The translations under genes were made by a program, and so were the position numbers. Shown in pieces: positions 24,515 to 37,019 of a DNA stretch of 64,000 nucleotides (positions are counted from its first letter, which is position 1; each line of letters starts with the position of its first letter). The notes under the pieces are model-generated. The model saw only the letters and a program-made list of their open reading frames with translations, was not told the DNA's origin and did no database searches. The stretch spans positions 27,554,853 to 27,618,852 of the forward strand of contig CM052358.1 of the NCBI GenBank assembly GCA_028551475.1. Reading direction: 5' to 3'. This DNA comes from Casuarina equisetifolia (taxonomy: Eukaryota > Streptophyta > Magnoliopsida > Fagales > Casuarinaceae).

Positions 24515-24515
24515 T
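24465..24515. repeat. (CT)n / (GA)n microsatellite in the AG-peptide promoter
   Basis: There is an uninterrupted run of 20 CT units (24465-24504), then one interruption and more CT. It lies about 170 bp upstream of the TATA box of the minus-strand AG-peptide gene, where it reads as GA repeats. GA repeats are known targets of plant BBR/BPC proteins, so a regulatory role is possible but not shown. Confidence 0.95.
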
Positions 24516-24529
24516 GTTTCTTGGGTACA

Positions 24530-27513
24530 ATTACCAACTGGTGGAAATGATTTTGATTTCTTGTTGGGCAGGGAAATGAAACGTGATGAGCTGTTTTGAG
24601 TGTTGTTATAGGTAGGAATTGGGGTAACAATGTATGTTGATCTTTTCAGGTTTGTTGAACTGTTTGAATGAACATGGGGGCATGATTTGATTTCCATTAA
24701 TTATGCCCTAGTTGACAATCTTCTATAATTATAATTTTTTCAACGCCCATATGAAAAGTCTAGTGTTCCTATATTTTCAAAAGAAGTTTTTTTGTTATTC
24801 CTTCTTCATTTGTTAAAGATAAATATTAGAAATAAGTCTATAATTAAAACCAGAAGTTAGTTCGTAAATTAAGAAAGTAAATTTACATTTAAATATTATT
24901 CAATAGTCTTTTTTTTATTTAAAATTTTTGTTTCTAAATATTTTTCTTTACAATATATTTTTGGACTTATAATTGAATAGAGTAGAATAAATTTCTTTCA
25001 AGCTAAGCATATTTGATGGCTTCAAAGGTAAACAACATTATGAGAATAACTCGACTCTAATATCATATTAAAAATAAGTTCATAATTTAATACAAAAAAC
25101 TAGTTCATGAGTTTTATGAGTTAAAAAATTAATTTTTAAATTTAAACATTACCCATGAATTCAAACAAAAATTCAACTTTTTTTCACAAAACTTACATCC
25201 ACAACTGATAACCCAAAAATTACAGGACATTTACAAATATATCATATCAGAAAACAGGAGACAGAGTTACTAATCAAATGAGTTGTTCATTAGAATGCTG
25301 ATGCATTGTGAAAGTGACTGACTACCAAAGTCTTTGATTCCCAGATTACTCAATTGCATTTTTTACTAACATTAGGTAGTGTATCTTAATGATTTACCAA
25401 AGACAGGAATGTCAGTGACGGGTTTGGCGGACACAGAACCAATAATTCCTTTCTCCTTTTACATTAGAATATTAGTTTGCTTCAAGTACTAAAAGCTGGC
25501 TAGTACAGATAAACAAAAGTACTATAAGTTGGCAGACTTCAGTCTCAACTTAATTTTTAGGGGCACTAGATGTCTTGTCTACGTTAATCTTGACAATAGC
25601 AGTATGTTCTTATCTGGTTTATGCCGTTCTGAACACCAACTACTAAAATCAAGAAACTATGAGTTAGATTTTCATCTAGTATATGGCTAGTAAAGGTTGC
25701 CTTCTCTCACATTTACATTTAATTGGATGACAGTTTTTTTACAATAATTTAATATATGAATGAAAAGAGTTTTTATTATAAATTTATATTCTAACACCAT
25801 AAAAGAATATTTATTTTTCTATTAAAACTGACTTATGAAATATAGAAACACATATACTTTTATATAAGAAATATAACATGTCAATATATTAATATACAAA
25901 ATAATAAACCAATTTTTAACAAACTAGAATTTAGACAAATTTATAGATTTTCACAACCTTTTACCTTTAGTTAGGATGTTTAAAAGTCCATCAGAGTCTC
26001 CTAGTCTAGACATACCAACTCAAGGTCTATATTTCATTCTTAGATCCTTGGAAACATTTTTGAAGCACAGGACAAAGGAAGACAGCCTCTTTAATTGCCT
26101 CAAGATCCAATTATTACATAATCTTTTAGAACAGACTCAAGACAAAGACAGAAGCTAATGGTTGCCTATCTAATCCAGCTTAAAGTGATGTCAAGCAAAA
26201 CATCCAAGTTGTGACACGAATACTAATGTCCAACAGTAGTTACATGAAATGGAGAAGTTCATATTCTGATAGTTTTAAAATAAGGTGGCTCAGTTTCCAA
26301 AGAAAAGGTCATATAGTCATCTTTTTCTTTTGGGTCTCTTTAGTTCTAAGCAACCCCTTAAAGTAAAGGTGTCCCCTGCTTTTTCAGACCGATCGAACGT
26401 TGAGAAAGTCGAGTCTTTCTAGAATTTTCTTGGTTGTACTATAACGTCAACTTTTGTTTGCTTTTAAACTTGGTAGATTCTTCATGAAAACGGAAACAAT
26501 TTAAAATAAAGCATGAATCCTTCTATGTGATTTTAATGGATCCCATCTTTTGATTCATCAATACCTTTATTTCCCATTCTCTCTGCTGATTAGAGGTTTT
26601 CTTTTTCTTTTCTGATTGTGCTTTTCTTGCCTGGCCATGTGCAGATTAGGTCATTCTGTGCAAAATGGTCGGGAAAATGAGTCAGAAACCACACATTTGT
26701 CAGTTTAGTGGTTTTCTCCGAGAATAAGTGAGTCTGCATACGGTTAAGGCCCATACTGACAATTGAGTTTTTTTGTATTTTTTCTTTTTTTGGTTAGATA
26801 AAAGAGGTTAAAGAATATGGGGTGTTGAGCTCAATAAACAATCACTAAACTACCAACTTATTTATTAGGTTTTTTTATTTCATAAATGCCATAATTGAGC
26901 TATCAGTGATCAGGAATATTGATATTCTTCATCAACTTATCCACCATCATACATTAAACTACAGCAGAAAGAAAGCCTCAGAATAGGGATTGAATCAATA
27001 GAACAGTATGGGAATAAAATGTGGCCCAGATAAGATCAAAAATAGATCTATATTGATATGGAAAATCTTAATTTTATGTGTTTGCAATAGCTTATGCATG
27101 ATGAGCTCCAATTTGGAACTGCCACTGTATCACCACATGTTTCAGATGAGATTTGTTAGGTATAGAGTAAAAACTATGACTAAAGATTAAATGGTAACAT
27201 CGTCAATTAGGGCTTTTGTTTTTCCATTTTACCTCAAGTATGAAGCTCGATAAGTAAATAAAATGACTGTAGACATAAGCCATCAAAGAGAGGAAATTCT
27301 CGTGACTCCCTTGTATGAAATTCCCAAATAATAATAATTTTTTCTCTTATAGATATAGAAATTGATTTATCTTGAAACATATAAAATTTTTGGTAGTTTT
27401 GTATGTTGTTATGCATGTGTTTCATTTTTGGTCTGCACCCATTAATTAAGATTGCAGGAGAAAACAATGGAGTAAAAACTTAGTAAATATGGAAAATTCG
27501 AAGACAAGGTTGG
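24530..27513. other. Gene-poor AT-rich DNA with decayed repeats
   Basis: No coding gene is supported. Around 25049-25075 the phrase CGACTCTAATATCATATTAA resembles a decayed reverse complement of the 'TTAACATGGTATCAGAGC' junction between a Ty1/copia-type LTR and its Met-tRNA primer-binding site. Flanking AGTTCATAATTTAA and AGTTCATGAGTTTTATG phrases fit an old LTR. Nothing else is recognisable. Confidence 0.45.
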
Positions 27514-27595
27514 CATATATGTTGTTCTCAAACCCTTAAATTCGACAAATAGGACATATATGTTGTTCTCAAACCTTAAATTCGACAAAAAGGAC
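27514..27595. repeat. Tandem duplication, two units of about 41 bp
   Basis: Units 27514-27554 and 27555-27595 both begin CATATATGTTGTTCTCAAAC and both contain TTAAATTCGACAAA. The second copy lacks one C and has one substitution near its end. It is intergenic. Confidence 0.9.
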
Positions 27596-30530
27596 AAATT
27601 CAGATAGTGCCAAAGCATATATGCGACTTACATCTCCCAAAGGCATGATTCATGACTCATGAGTTATTGCCACCCTCTTCTCTCCAAATACCTAATCATG
27701 AGAGCATATGAGCCTCAATTTGAACCGATGGTGTCTACTTCTCTCCACACCATCCCACAAGTTTTGAATTTGAATGAGTGGGAAAGCATGACACTGTACC
27801 ACAAGACTTTGGCAGGATTCATTTTGGCTTTGAAGTAAAGATAGGTGACTGATGCAAAGGGTCCTAGATAGAAGCAACATTTGTCAGCAAATCCTAACTC
27901 CTGCCGACGATTCAATCAATTTCAGGTCGCCTTTGTAGTTACTTTTAATCTAGTCACGGATTAGCTCACCTGCAATCCCTGAAGTCTAGTTCTAAAAAAT
28001 TATTGTGAAACCAACTCTTGTAGTATATGTTGCTGCGGTCGTTAGCATCAGGCTTTTGAAAATAACTATGACCGTCATCTACAATCTGGCGCTCAGTTCA
28101 GGATGCATTGCTGGAAACAATGGATTGTAAGAGTTGAATGGTGCACATGACATTTATTATTGGCTTGAATTGATTTGTGATGAGTGATGACCTATTGAGT
28201 TAAAATTTGAGGCAAAGGTAAAATTATAATTTTGTAGTTTTTTTTTAACGTAAAATGATTTTGGGTGTATGGAAAATTGTTGAACCTATAACCTAGATTG
28301 TGGATGGATAAATAACCAACTACTAAACTATTGACCTATTGATTATAATTATGTAAGTTAAGTTCTTTGAGCAAGTTTTTTGCATAAAAAATACCATATG
28401 TATTGTGTCATTTAGTTAGTTGTCACAACAATAAAAAGAAAGAATTATTACAAAAATAAAATTCTTTGGTAGTTTATAAATATTTAAAGTTACCCTCATA
28501 ATGAGAGAATTATTTCTTGAAAATATAAAAATAGTTTTATCTGAACCACGTAAAATCGTTAATGTTCATTTGTACTTTTTACGTATATTTGATGAACAAT
28601 CCAAATAAATTTATAGCAAATATCAAAACACGAAAAAAGAATTTGATCAAAATTGGGTAAAAGAGCAAAATATGAAATGGGCCCGGGTATGGATCAGACT
28701 AAAACCCGTGGCATGTCAACTATTTGCGATTAGTCAAACAGTCACTTGAAATTTTTAGAACAAAGTGTAAACATTACTCATCACCATTGATGTCACAAAG
28801 AGAATGATAGAAGAAGGAACAAAGCAAATGATGGATTATGATTAGATGTCAAAAGTGAAATCTAGTCAACAGGAAAGAAGGGCACTTCACCAAAAAACCA
28901 AGGCAACTAGTTCATCCCAACCAACCATTGCCACCATACGAAATTTATCTAATTCCAGAAGTCAGTCGTTGTCTTTGGAATCCACGGAATGAAAATCAAT
29001 CCTTAATTGTTAAAAAAAAAAATCAATTACTAGATTTTATTATTTTGAAAGCTATTCTTTCTGCTGAATTTTTACCTAAACTATTGACAAAATTCCAGTC
29101 AATTTTATCTACTGGTCGAGTTACCTACAAGTATGTCTTGACAAATGAATCTCTTACCAACAAATTATACTATTCACAATGTTAATTGCATCTTAAACAA
29201 AATGTTAAATTAAAACTCCATTTCTTCTCTATAAGATGGTCAAAGTATAGATCAACCTCCATCTCAAGGGAAAGTGTGTGGAGGCACGTCTCCACCTTCA
29301 CTTGAGTTTCTGTTTTATCTGCTTAATCTTTTTTAATTAAATAAATCACATCACTTATAGTTAAGTCAATGACTCAAGATTAAATTAATTCAATCGTTGA
29401 AAAGAGAAGCATTTGACTGAGTCTTTACTTTTTTTTTTTTCCTTCTTGCAAATAGTTCACATTTTCTCTCTTTTTCATTTTCTTTTTATTAAGCCATTTT
29501 ATCTTTCTTCCATTCATCTTTCATTTTAAAATATCAACCAAGTCTCAAGAGAATCAAATAATACATAAAAATGTCAAACCAATGGGAGAAACACAAAAAT
29601 TAATGAGAGTAAAGTGACTTTAAAAAAACAGGAAATTAAACAATTGTCAAGAGGGAAAGAAGAAAGAGAAAAGAAAGAAATGGTTTTATAATAAGGAAGA
29701 GGAGAAAAAAGAAGTAGGATTAGTTTTGAAGGTAATAATTTCCTTTTATAAACAAGATAGTTTAATTTTAAGTCATTAGCTTAATTTTAAGCAATGTCTC
29801 ACATTTTAAACCATACACTTCAACAAATAAGAGACGCTTAATTGGAATGGGCCACACATGCATGAGCACAGTCCATTAAAGCTTTTTTCCAGTTTAAAAT
29901 GTTCCTAACCATCTCGTAATAACTCTAAGAACTGCATCATAACTAGCATTTCCAAATTTTTATGTCAATTTTTAAATCTTCTTATTGATTTAGTGTGTGA
30001 GTAAAGAACACTAAAGTGTTTTAGATTTATCTATGAATAAGTGTAGTACAATCTTATGATCTATTATATGTAAGAAGTATATCTTTATATGAAAAAATAA
30101 AAACTGTTTAACAAAAAGATTTAATGGTATAAACTTTTTCTTTCTTTTAAGTAACAAGTTTATTAAAGCAAAGATATGATCCTTGGATGAAAAGATCACA
30201 ATAGCATGACACTAAAGTAAGAAAAAAAAAAAAAAAAAGCTTCCTTTAGTAGGTATTATCTACCAAGCAGCTTGGTTTGCTTAATCTCTAAGATTAGTTA
30301 AGAAAAAGATTATATTCTTCCAGTACTTTTTGTCACACTTCCAAACCTTGCTGATGGAGGTGGCAAAGCTAGAGGCGACTGGTGGCCAATGGCGGCAATG
30401 GTACTAGTTTCAGTGCCAACCATGGTGGTCAGCAATGGCTCATTCCTTCCTGTATAGCGTTATCGGAAAAGTCATAATTGCCATACTCTGCTTGAAAAGG
30501 CTTTGGTAGACTTGACATTCTGATAACAGT
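27596..30530. other. Intergenic DNA without a recognised gene
   Basis: The sequence is AT-rich with only short frames that show no motif and no splice-supported extension. An 85-codon plus frame at 28928-29185 lacks any family signature. Purine-rich runs occur at 29640-29720. Confidence 0.6.
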
Positions 30531-30706
30531 AAGAAGAAGAGGAAGAAGAGGAAGAAGTATATAACTAGCTAGAAGAAGAAGACGACCAGATTGGACTGCT
30601 CTAAGTGACATTCAACTTCCATATTAGCAGAAGAACAAGAAGAACAAGAAGAAAGAGAAGAAGAAGACCAGATTGGACTGCTCTAAGTGGCATTCAACTT
30701 CCATAT
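30531..30706. repeat. GAA-rich microsatellite plus an 82-bp-period direct repeat
   Basis: Segments 30585-30624 and 30667-30706 are nearly identical 40-mers (starting ACCAGATTGGACTGCTCTAA, one difference). Each is preceded by a run of AAGAAG/AGGAAG/AACAAG triplets. The duplication includes part of the triplet run, which suggests slippage or unequal exchange at the GAA tract. Open frames through it are low-complexity Arg/Lys and are not called. Confidence 0.92.
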
Positions 30707-31900
30707 GAGTTGGATTGCAGGCGAGATGCTTGGAATGAGCATGGGCTGGGGCTCATTTTGCTTGAGCTTTTTCAGCTTTGGGCCAAGTTGGATTGCTCCT
30801 ACTGTTATGCAACTTCCCAACATGACGAGAAAACATGACGGCTTTTAAGTAAAATATACTCCTAGTTGCACCAGTTCAGTTCCTACTTTAGTTTGGTTAT
30901 CTCTAGCGAGCATGTCCAACGCAAATTTCACCCTTTAAATACAAGTCCTTGATGTAATACCAATGTGTCGTTACAAGCTTCATTTAAAAAAATAATAATT
31001 AATTTTCTTTCTTAATATAAATCATTGAGAGATAAAAACACATAATTAAATAAAAAAATATATCAAATTAAGATATTAATGATATATAGCAATGACTATT
31101 TTAATTACATTCTTTTATCTCTCTCACTAAGTAATAAAGTGTTGTACTCAAACCTTAGCTCTTTACTGTATTGAAAAGATTTAGTTTCCTACTTTAAATT
31201 AGATTAGTAGGCATTATTATGTACTTTTACCAAACCAAAGAAAGTGCAATGATAACAATTAAAACAACCACTATTTTTAGCATCATTTATGCATGTTTTT
31301 GTTAGTCTTGCAAATAAGAAGTTGGATAAGAAGATAAACTATTCTTAGTATCTATTAGTTTTCATTGTCATGTGCTTTAAATCATTGTCATGTACTCTTA
31401 CAAAACCAATGAAACTACGACATTATCGATATAATATAATCATTGTTTTTAACATCATCTAAGCATGTTTTTATGAGTTTTGTGAATAAAAGGTTGGATA
31501 AGACATTTTTTATTTTTATTTTTTACTCACGCACATGAGAGGGAAGGAGAATTTAAATCACAAACTGAATAGACTCGAGGAGAATGAGGATTTGAATCCC
31601 AAACTAGATAGACTTACCAATTAGAGATCTAACCTAATTATCACTAGATTAGGAGAGTCCCCTAAATATATAAATGTAATGAAAAAATGTTAAATAAGAC
31701 TATTTAGAATCGATTAGTTTATAATATCATGTGTTCTCACAAGAGTGAAGAAACTATGATGTCAACAACATAAAACAACCACTATTTTTAATAGCACCTA
31801 TGTATGTTTTTATAAGCTTTGTAAATAAGAAGTTAGATGAGAAGATTATCCATTATCCATTTTAAGCTTTGCAAAATTAGAAGGTATTCAAAAAAAAAAA
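30707..31900. other. AT-rich intergenic DNA
   Basis: No gene is seen. Two or three diverged copies of a phrase of the type GCATGTTTTTxTxAGTxTTGxxAATAAxAAGTTGGAT occur near 31288-31330, 31460-31505 and 31800-31842, suggesting an old local repeat with a period of roughly 170 to 340 bp. Confidence 0.5.
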
Positions 31901-32826
31901 AAATAGAAGGACCATTGCTACAGCCAATGAGAGCTCAAAGAGTTGTACGAGTGTAGGGCACAGTCATGTGCTGCAGGACATTGTTAGGTGCACTTACAAA
32001 ACCTAAGAAGGCCCCCCAAAATCCAAAGGCCTCCCCCAAACCCTCTCTGGAGGCACCAATGGAGATAATGCCAGTCAGTTGGAGGGAAACTCATCTGGCC
32101 GTCTATTCAACATCCAATGGTCACGATCATCCCCAACCTATTTCCATTGCTGAATGCTATTACTTTGCTGGTTTTGATGAGTAACTCATACACAAACAAC
32201 AGAGAAAACTGTAGTAGGGCGAAGAACAGAGGAGCCAGAGAGAAAACAGCCCATTTTCCTTTTCACTTTGATTTTTTTAACCACCAAAGATCAAAGCTAA
32301 ATCATACGCAGAAATCTTTGGACACTGGTTTTGGATTCTCTTAACTTTATTTGGATTTCCTCTCACAAATTACGACTCTTTTGTTCCAAGTTTTTGCTGC
32401 CATATGAAAATGAAGCCTCGTCTTTGTATTCACTCTATCTCTATCTCTATTTTCGTTGTGGTTATGGGTTGTTTGGTTGCCGAGGAAGAGACATAGGAAG
32501 CAAAAGAATGAATCTGAATGTGACATTCTGATTGGATTATGAATTCTTCCCCACACTTCCTCAGCAACCAGGCAGCGTCTTTTACCATCTTTTTTGCTTT
32601 ATATGAATGCTTTATCTTTGGAAATGCAGGCTGATTAGTGACCAATTGCAGAGGACACATCGTGTTGTGCTGGGATCCTGAGGTTAGTAGTCACTTCTCG
32701 TTCTCTGGTTTTCAATCTCTTCTCGTGATTTTGCTTCCAATTTCTGTGTGTTTGTTGAGTTTCCAAGAGGAAACCTAAATGGGTATTGGTTAGTTTTTGA
32801 AAGCTATGAGATTTTGTTGCAGATAA
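31901..32826 (+). promoter_or_regulatory. Promoter and spliced 5' leader of the DUF1639 gene
   Basis: The leader appears to carry introns. A good donor at 32683 (AG|GTTAGT) pairs with an acceptor ending at 32822 (TTGTTGCAG), four bases before the start codon at 32827. A second acceptor (AATGCAG) ends at 32629. Small frames through this region, including one at 31966-32184, show no family resemblance and are treated as leader or promoter sequence. A CT-rich tract at 32434-32456 fits a plant leader. Confidence 0.5.
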
Positions 32827-34296
32827 ATGGAAAAGGAGTCGAAGATTCAAAGAAGCCATAGCAGCAACGGAGCTACAGAAACAGACTTCGGATTTCAATG
32901 GGGGAACAGAAAGAGGCTTAGGTGTGTGAAAGTCAAAGACCAAAACTTAGCCAACAAATCGGACTCTCCGGGGAAAAGAAAAATTACTTCTCGTGTCGAT
33001 CGCTGCGTGGTTGGCACCACCGACAAAGACTTGGTTTCTGCGCACACTCATCGACTCAACAAGTAAGATAAGCTTAAAGGCAGATGAAAAGAGAGAAAAA
33101 TCTGAAATATCTGTGAATGTGAAGATGAAGTTTGAGTCTTTTACAGGCTTTCTTCAAACCTCAATGGGTATTAGAGAAATATTTCAAGTTTAGGAAGTCT
33201 TATGAACGATTTTACAGTATATGATCGATAGCTAGGTAAAGATTGGGTGGGGGGAGGAAGAAAAAAGGTACAAAAATTCGGAGTCATCTGATGGTTTTTG
33301 GTTAAATTAGCTGTTATTATAAGATTAGATTGACTTTGTTGTGTTAGCTCAATTTTATCTCATAAACCACTGGAAATGGACGATAGTAATTGAAGAGAAG
33401 AAAGGGTTTAGTTTCATTTATATTTGATTGGCTGCTAAGAAAAGGTAGGAAAAGAAACATACAACAATAGCGATTTTATTGCACGAACGTATGAAATGAG
33501 TGCAATGTTTTAGGCATTTTTCTCTAAACCAACTTTGATCATCTGGAGATGAAATTGCTAAACGTCGTATCTAATTTTGGTTCCTTAGGAACTCTGACTC
33601 ACAGATGAATAACCGAAGGGCATTGATGGCATCACCAGAAAAAGAAGATCGATATTATACAACGAGGGGTTCATTGGGCTTTGATGACAATGGGAAGGTG
33701 TTGATGGATCATGTAAAGGAAGATAGAGGGTTTGTTTGGCCAAAGCTTTTTGTTACACTGTCTAGCAAAGAAAAGGAGGAGGATTTTATGGCTATGAAAG
33801 GGTGTAAGCTGCCTCAGAGGCCTAAGAAGAGGGCCAAGCTGATACAAAGAAGCTTACTTGTAAGTCCATTACTCATACCAGCGAGGAATTATCTGTTTTG
33901 ATATGAAAATTTAGTAGAAGCAACATTGTTTTTCAAAATTTTCATGCTTGGTTTTGTGTTCAGTTGGTCAGTCCAGGTGCATGGCTGTCCGATCTGTGTC
34001 AAGAGAGGTACGAAGTGAGAGAGAAGAAGGCTTCAAAGAAGGTACTTATTTGTTGTGGTAGTTTATGATTTCCCTAATGCTGCTTGGTTGCTGGGAAAAT
34101 GTAGAAGGGAATGAAAGTGAAAAAAATGGAGTATTAGAGGGCTTGAGCTTTGACTTAAATGAATCTTCTTTTACTTCTACTTCTGTTTTCTGAGCAACCA
34201 TATCTGTGTAGCTAAAGAGTATTTGATTTGGCTAAAAATGTGCAGAGACCCAGAGGATTGAAGGCGATGGGGAGCATGGATAGTGATTCAGAATGA
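32827..34296 (+). CDS. DUF1639 family protein
   Basis: Four exons (32827-33062, 33589-33859, 33964-34041, 34246-34296) join in frame to 211 residues. The first three quarters are polar, basic and poorly conserved. The C-terminal block (residues about 127-211) carries the family signature: VWPKL, then LSSKEKEEDFMAMKGCKLPQ, then RPKKRAKLIQRSLL, LVSPGAWLSDLC, RYEVREKKASKKRPRG, and the terminal MGSMDSDSE. The family is plant-specific and its biochemical role is unknown to me. The clustered Lys/Arg motifs suggest a nuclear location, which is inference. Exon borders are canonical GT-AG, and exon 1 would read straight into a TAA if unspliced, which supports the donor at 33063. It stands alone, with no functional neighbour in the window. 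Confidence 0.92.
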
Positions 34297-35990
34297 GAAA
34301 TTTAAATGGATACAGAGGCAGGCGGGGAGATTTGATTCTTGTTATTAGGTGGTTAGTAGTGGGAGAGGAAAAAAGAATGGAGCAAAATCAATGATGAAAG
34401 GGGTTCTGTCTTATATTGTATGTGTTTTTTTGTAGAAATGAATCTGCCAGTTCAAAATAAGTTCTTCATTTCTTTCTGGGCCATGGACTTTTGAACTTGT
34501 TCCTTGTCCTTCAATGATTCTTTGTCTACTTCTAGCGCATGCTTTACATTTTGCTTTATTCCTTGTTTTGGAGGACTGGAGTGCTCTATTCCTACCCCCA
34601 GTGAGAACTAGAGTTAAATGAAACAGGAGACCCAGCTGTTTGATCGCAAAACTAATTTTCAGACAATTTGAGTACTATGAACTCTCCCAAAATTCCATGC
34701 CATTAAAATGGTAAAAAGGGTAGTTCTGATGCCCGTATCTGATATGTTCCCCTGCCTTCCGAATTGGAATTCGAGTTCAAATGCAGTCAGATGCTGCAGA
34801 ATTCATCTTTTGCTCTCAACTTCTCGGAAAAGAGGCGAATGCTCATAATCTAGATGTTAAACCCCATTCAACAAAAACAAAGTCAGCAAACGAATTAAGG
34901 TATTAATTGTGGTGTCAAAATTATAGTAGGAAAAAAGATAAAATCGTCTTCATAATAATTACTAATAATTAAGTTTTCATAGGACGGCTGATGAATATGA
35001 AACTTAGAAGACTAGGGTTATTACCGAAAAAGGGGGAGTGATTTTTATCCATGTACAAATTATTTATTCTTCTTTCTACATTGGTAATGCATAGGTCCAA
35101 AACTATTAAAAGAAAAGAGATCTTTTTTAGACAAAAACAGAAATTTTAGATCTCAATCCCAATTATAGGAGTTAATTTGAAGTTCCTTAGTCTTTTTAGG
35201 AAGACAATGATGACAATAATGATCTTGGGTTGGGTGCGCCTAACTTAGAGCAGTTGCATACTGCTACATCCTTTCTTACCTAGTGGGTCAAGGCGTGTGC
35301 TGATGCAAGATACACTACCAACTCTTTTAGACAATGTATGTGATGGGTTTTAATTCAAATTCAACTTTACAAAAGGTCTCCCCCGAACCCTCCTTTCCTT
35401 TCCTTGGAGTGAACGCAAGACTTTTCAGAGATAAGATAGCAATGCCATGACTACAAAAGCACATGCATGGAAATTGGTACCCCTTGACTTCTCTAATAGA
35501 CTTGTTGGGAACCATAGACTTACGCCTTTTAAATCATTACCCCAACTAATTTTTCTTCCTCTGTTTGTCTTCTTCACAATGTGATTTCAAAGTTCGTGAT
35601 CCATCAACTATTAGTCATCTTCCTGGAAGGATTCACGTTCCTTCAAGATTTTTCTGTCACTTTTTTCTCTTTGTTCCATGAATCATGGTCTGTGAAATGC
35701 CGAACACAGATGTTTCCTTCTCTTCATGCACTGCTTTGAACAAGTGGGAGTTCAAGTGCTGGGTCTCCTGCTTCATATAGCTCCTTGAGCTCTTGTTGAG
35801 TGTAGGCATAGCGCTCCCAACCTTTAAGGACTCTCCCTGAAGTTTTTTAGGGATATCATCGATGATACCCTTATTAGGTTTGATATCTACCGGATCCATA
35901 GTTGCCAAAGATTCTTAAAACTGGAATATAAATGGCTGCCTCATTGGGTTTCCACTCTCAATGCAGTATGAGAAGAAGATGACAAGAAGC
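34297..35990. other. 3' flank of the DUF1639 gene and intergenic DNA
   Basis: The 3' UTR of the DUF1639 gene probably ends near 34460-34560, where AAAATAAG and T-rich phrases occur. Beyond that no gene is supported. A minus frame of 83 codons at 35657-35908 is fairly polar and starts MATMDPVDIKPNKG. I recognise no family in it and cannot extend it through splice sites, so it stays uncalled. Confidence 0.5.
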
Positions 35991-35999
35991 AAACTTTGG

Positions 36000-37019
36000 G
36001 AAGAAGTTGAAACAATATGAAATGGGGAATATATTGCAACAACAAGCATCTGTACAATTTCTTTTTTCATTACAAAGCACTTTCAAAACTACAGCTGAAA
36101 TCATAAGCCCTTATCCCAGCTACACAATGCTTTGTCCGTATTCCCCCCAAAACTAGGCATTACTAATTATTTTCCTATTCCTTTTCATCTTCCTTTTTAT
36201 CCACCTTCATTTACATGATAACATCCTATACCCCTTACAATCCCTGCTTATTTACGGAAAAATCTCGATAACCCTCTCCAATGCCATGCAGAAGCACATA
36301 CCCGGAACAGACAGGCTTGACGGAGCCACCAGATATCATGGATAGCACTTCTCAATCGTTCCTCTTGTCCATCTAATCTCATTGCTGCTCATTCAGGAAT
36401 GATATCTTTCAAAGCCGCGAGCTCGTGGAAAGAATGAAATTTAGGTTGCAGTACTCCAATGGATCAATAAGTCGTCAGTCATCCTCACAGCAGAGAATCA
36501 CATCATACAACCTGCAAATGACTGAAGATTAAAGTCCGGGCTTGTCATCAATGTTAGTTACAGATGTTAGGAATTTGTAACAATCAGTTGAGAAACATGT
36601 CGTTTTGCCCCATACACAAGTAGAAATGAGGCCATATATGTAAAGATATACTCAGTGTCCACACCATGAGGACAAAAGACACATTTGCTCACTGATTGTT
36701 ACAAATTCCTTACATCGGATGATATGGAGATGCGCAAAGAGAAATGCTTCCATCGGATGGATATGTTTGAGAATCTAAATGATCCAATAAAGGGAACTCG
36801 TTAGATTCTTTTGTGAAGCATAGCTAAATTACTTATGAGAAGCAGAAACTTACCGAGTGATTCTGTATACCAAGGTCCAAGAAACCTGCCTGCAGGAGTT
36901 TTTTGACCCGCGACAACCCAAGCAACTCAAAAATTTTGACAATCCAACCAATTCAAAAGTTCTGCAAATACGCACTTAACCCAGTGGACAAAAAACCAAC
37001 TGAAGAGCCATCCTTCATA
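36000..37019 (-). other. Probable 3' UTR of DEK1, with one intron
   Basis: On the minus strand, 166 nt after the DEK1 stop, there is a strong donor (TCG|GTAAGT, exon end 36854). A matching acceptor (TTTGCAG, next exon starting at 36511) lies 342 nt further on. The region between the stop and about 36000 has no other gene. The poly(A) site is not certain. Confidence 0.45.

Noticed and set aside
24289-24697. Minus-strand open frames rich in Arg-Glu repeats
   Set aside because: They are translations of the GA microsatellite and its flanks, with no start context or conserved sequence.
30605-30838. Plus-strand 77-codon frame starting with Arg/Lys-rich repeats
   Set aside because: It translates the GAA triplet run and the direct repeat; no family resemblance and no splice support.
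31966-32184. Plus-strand 72-codon frame with a Pro/Lys-rich start
   Set aside because: It lies in the promoter or leader of the DUF1639 gene and resembles nothing known; probably chance.
35657-35908. Minus-strand 83-codon polar frame
   Set aside because: The composition looks somewhat protein-like, but there is no recognised domain and no acceptor or donor joins it to further coding sequence.
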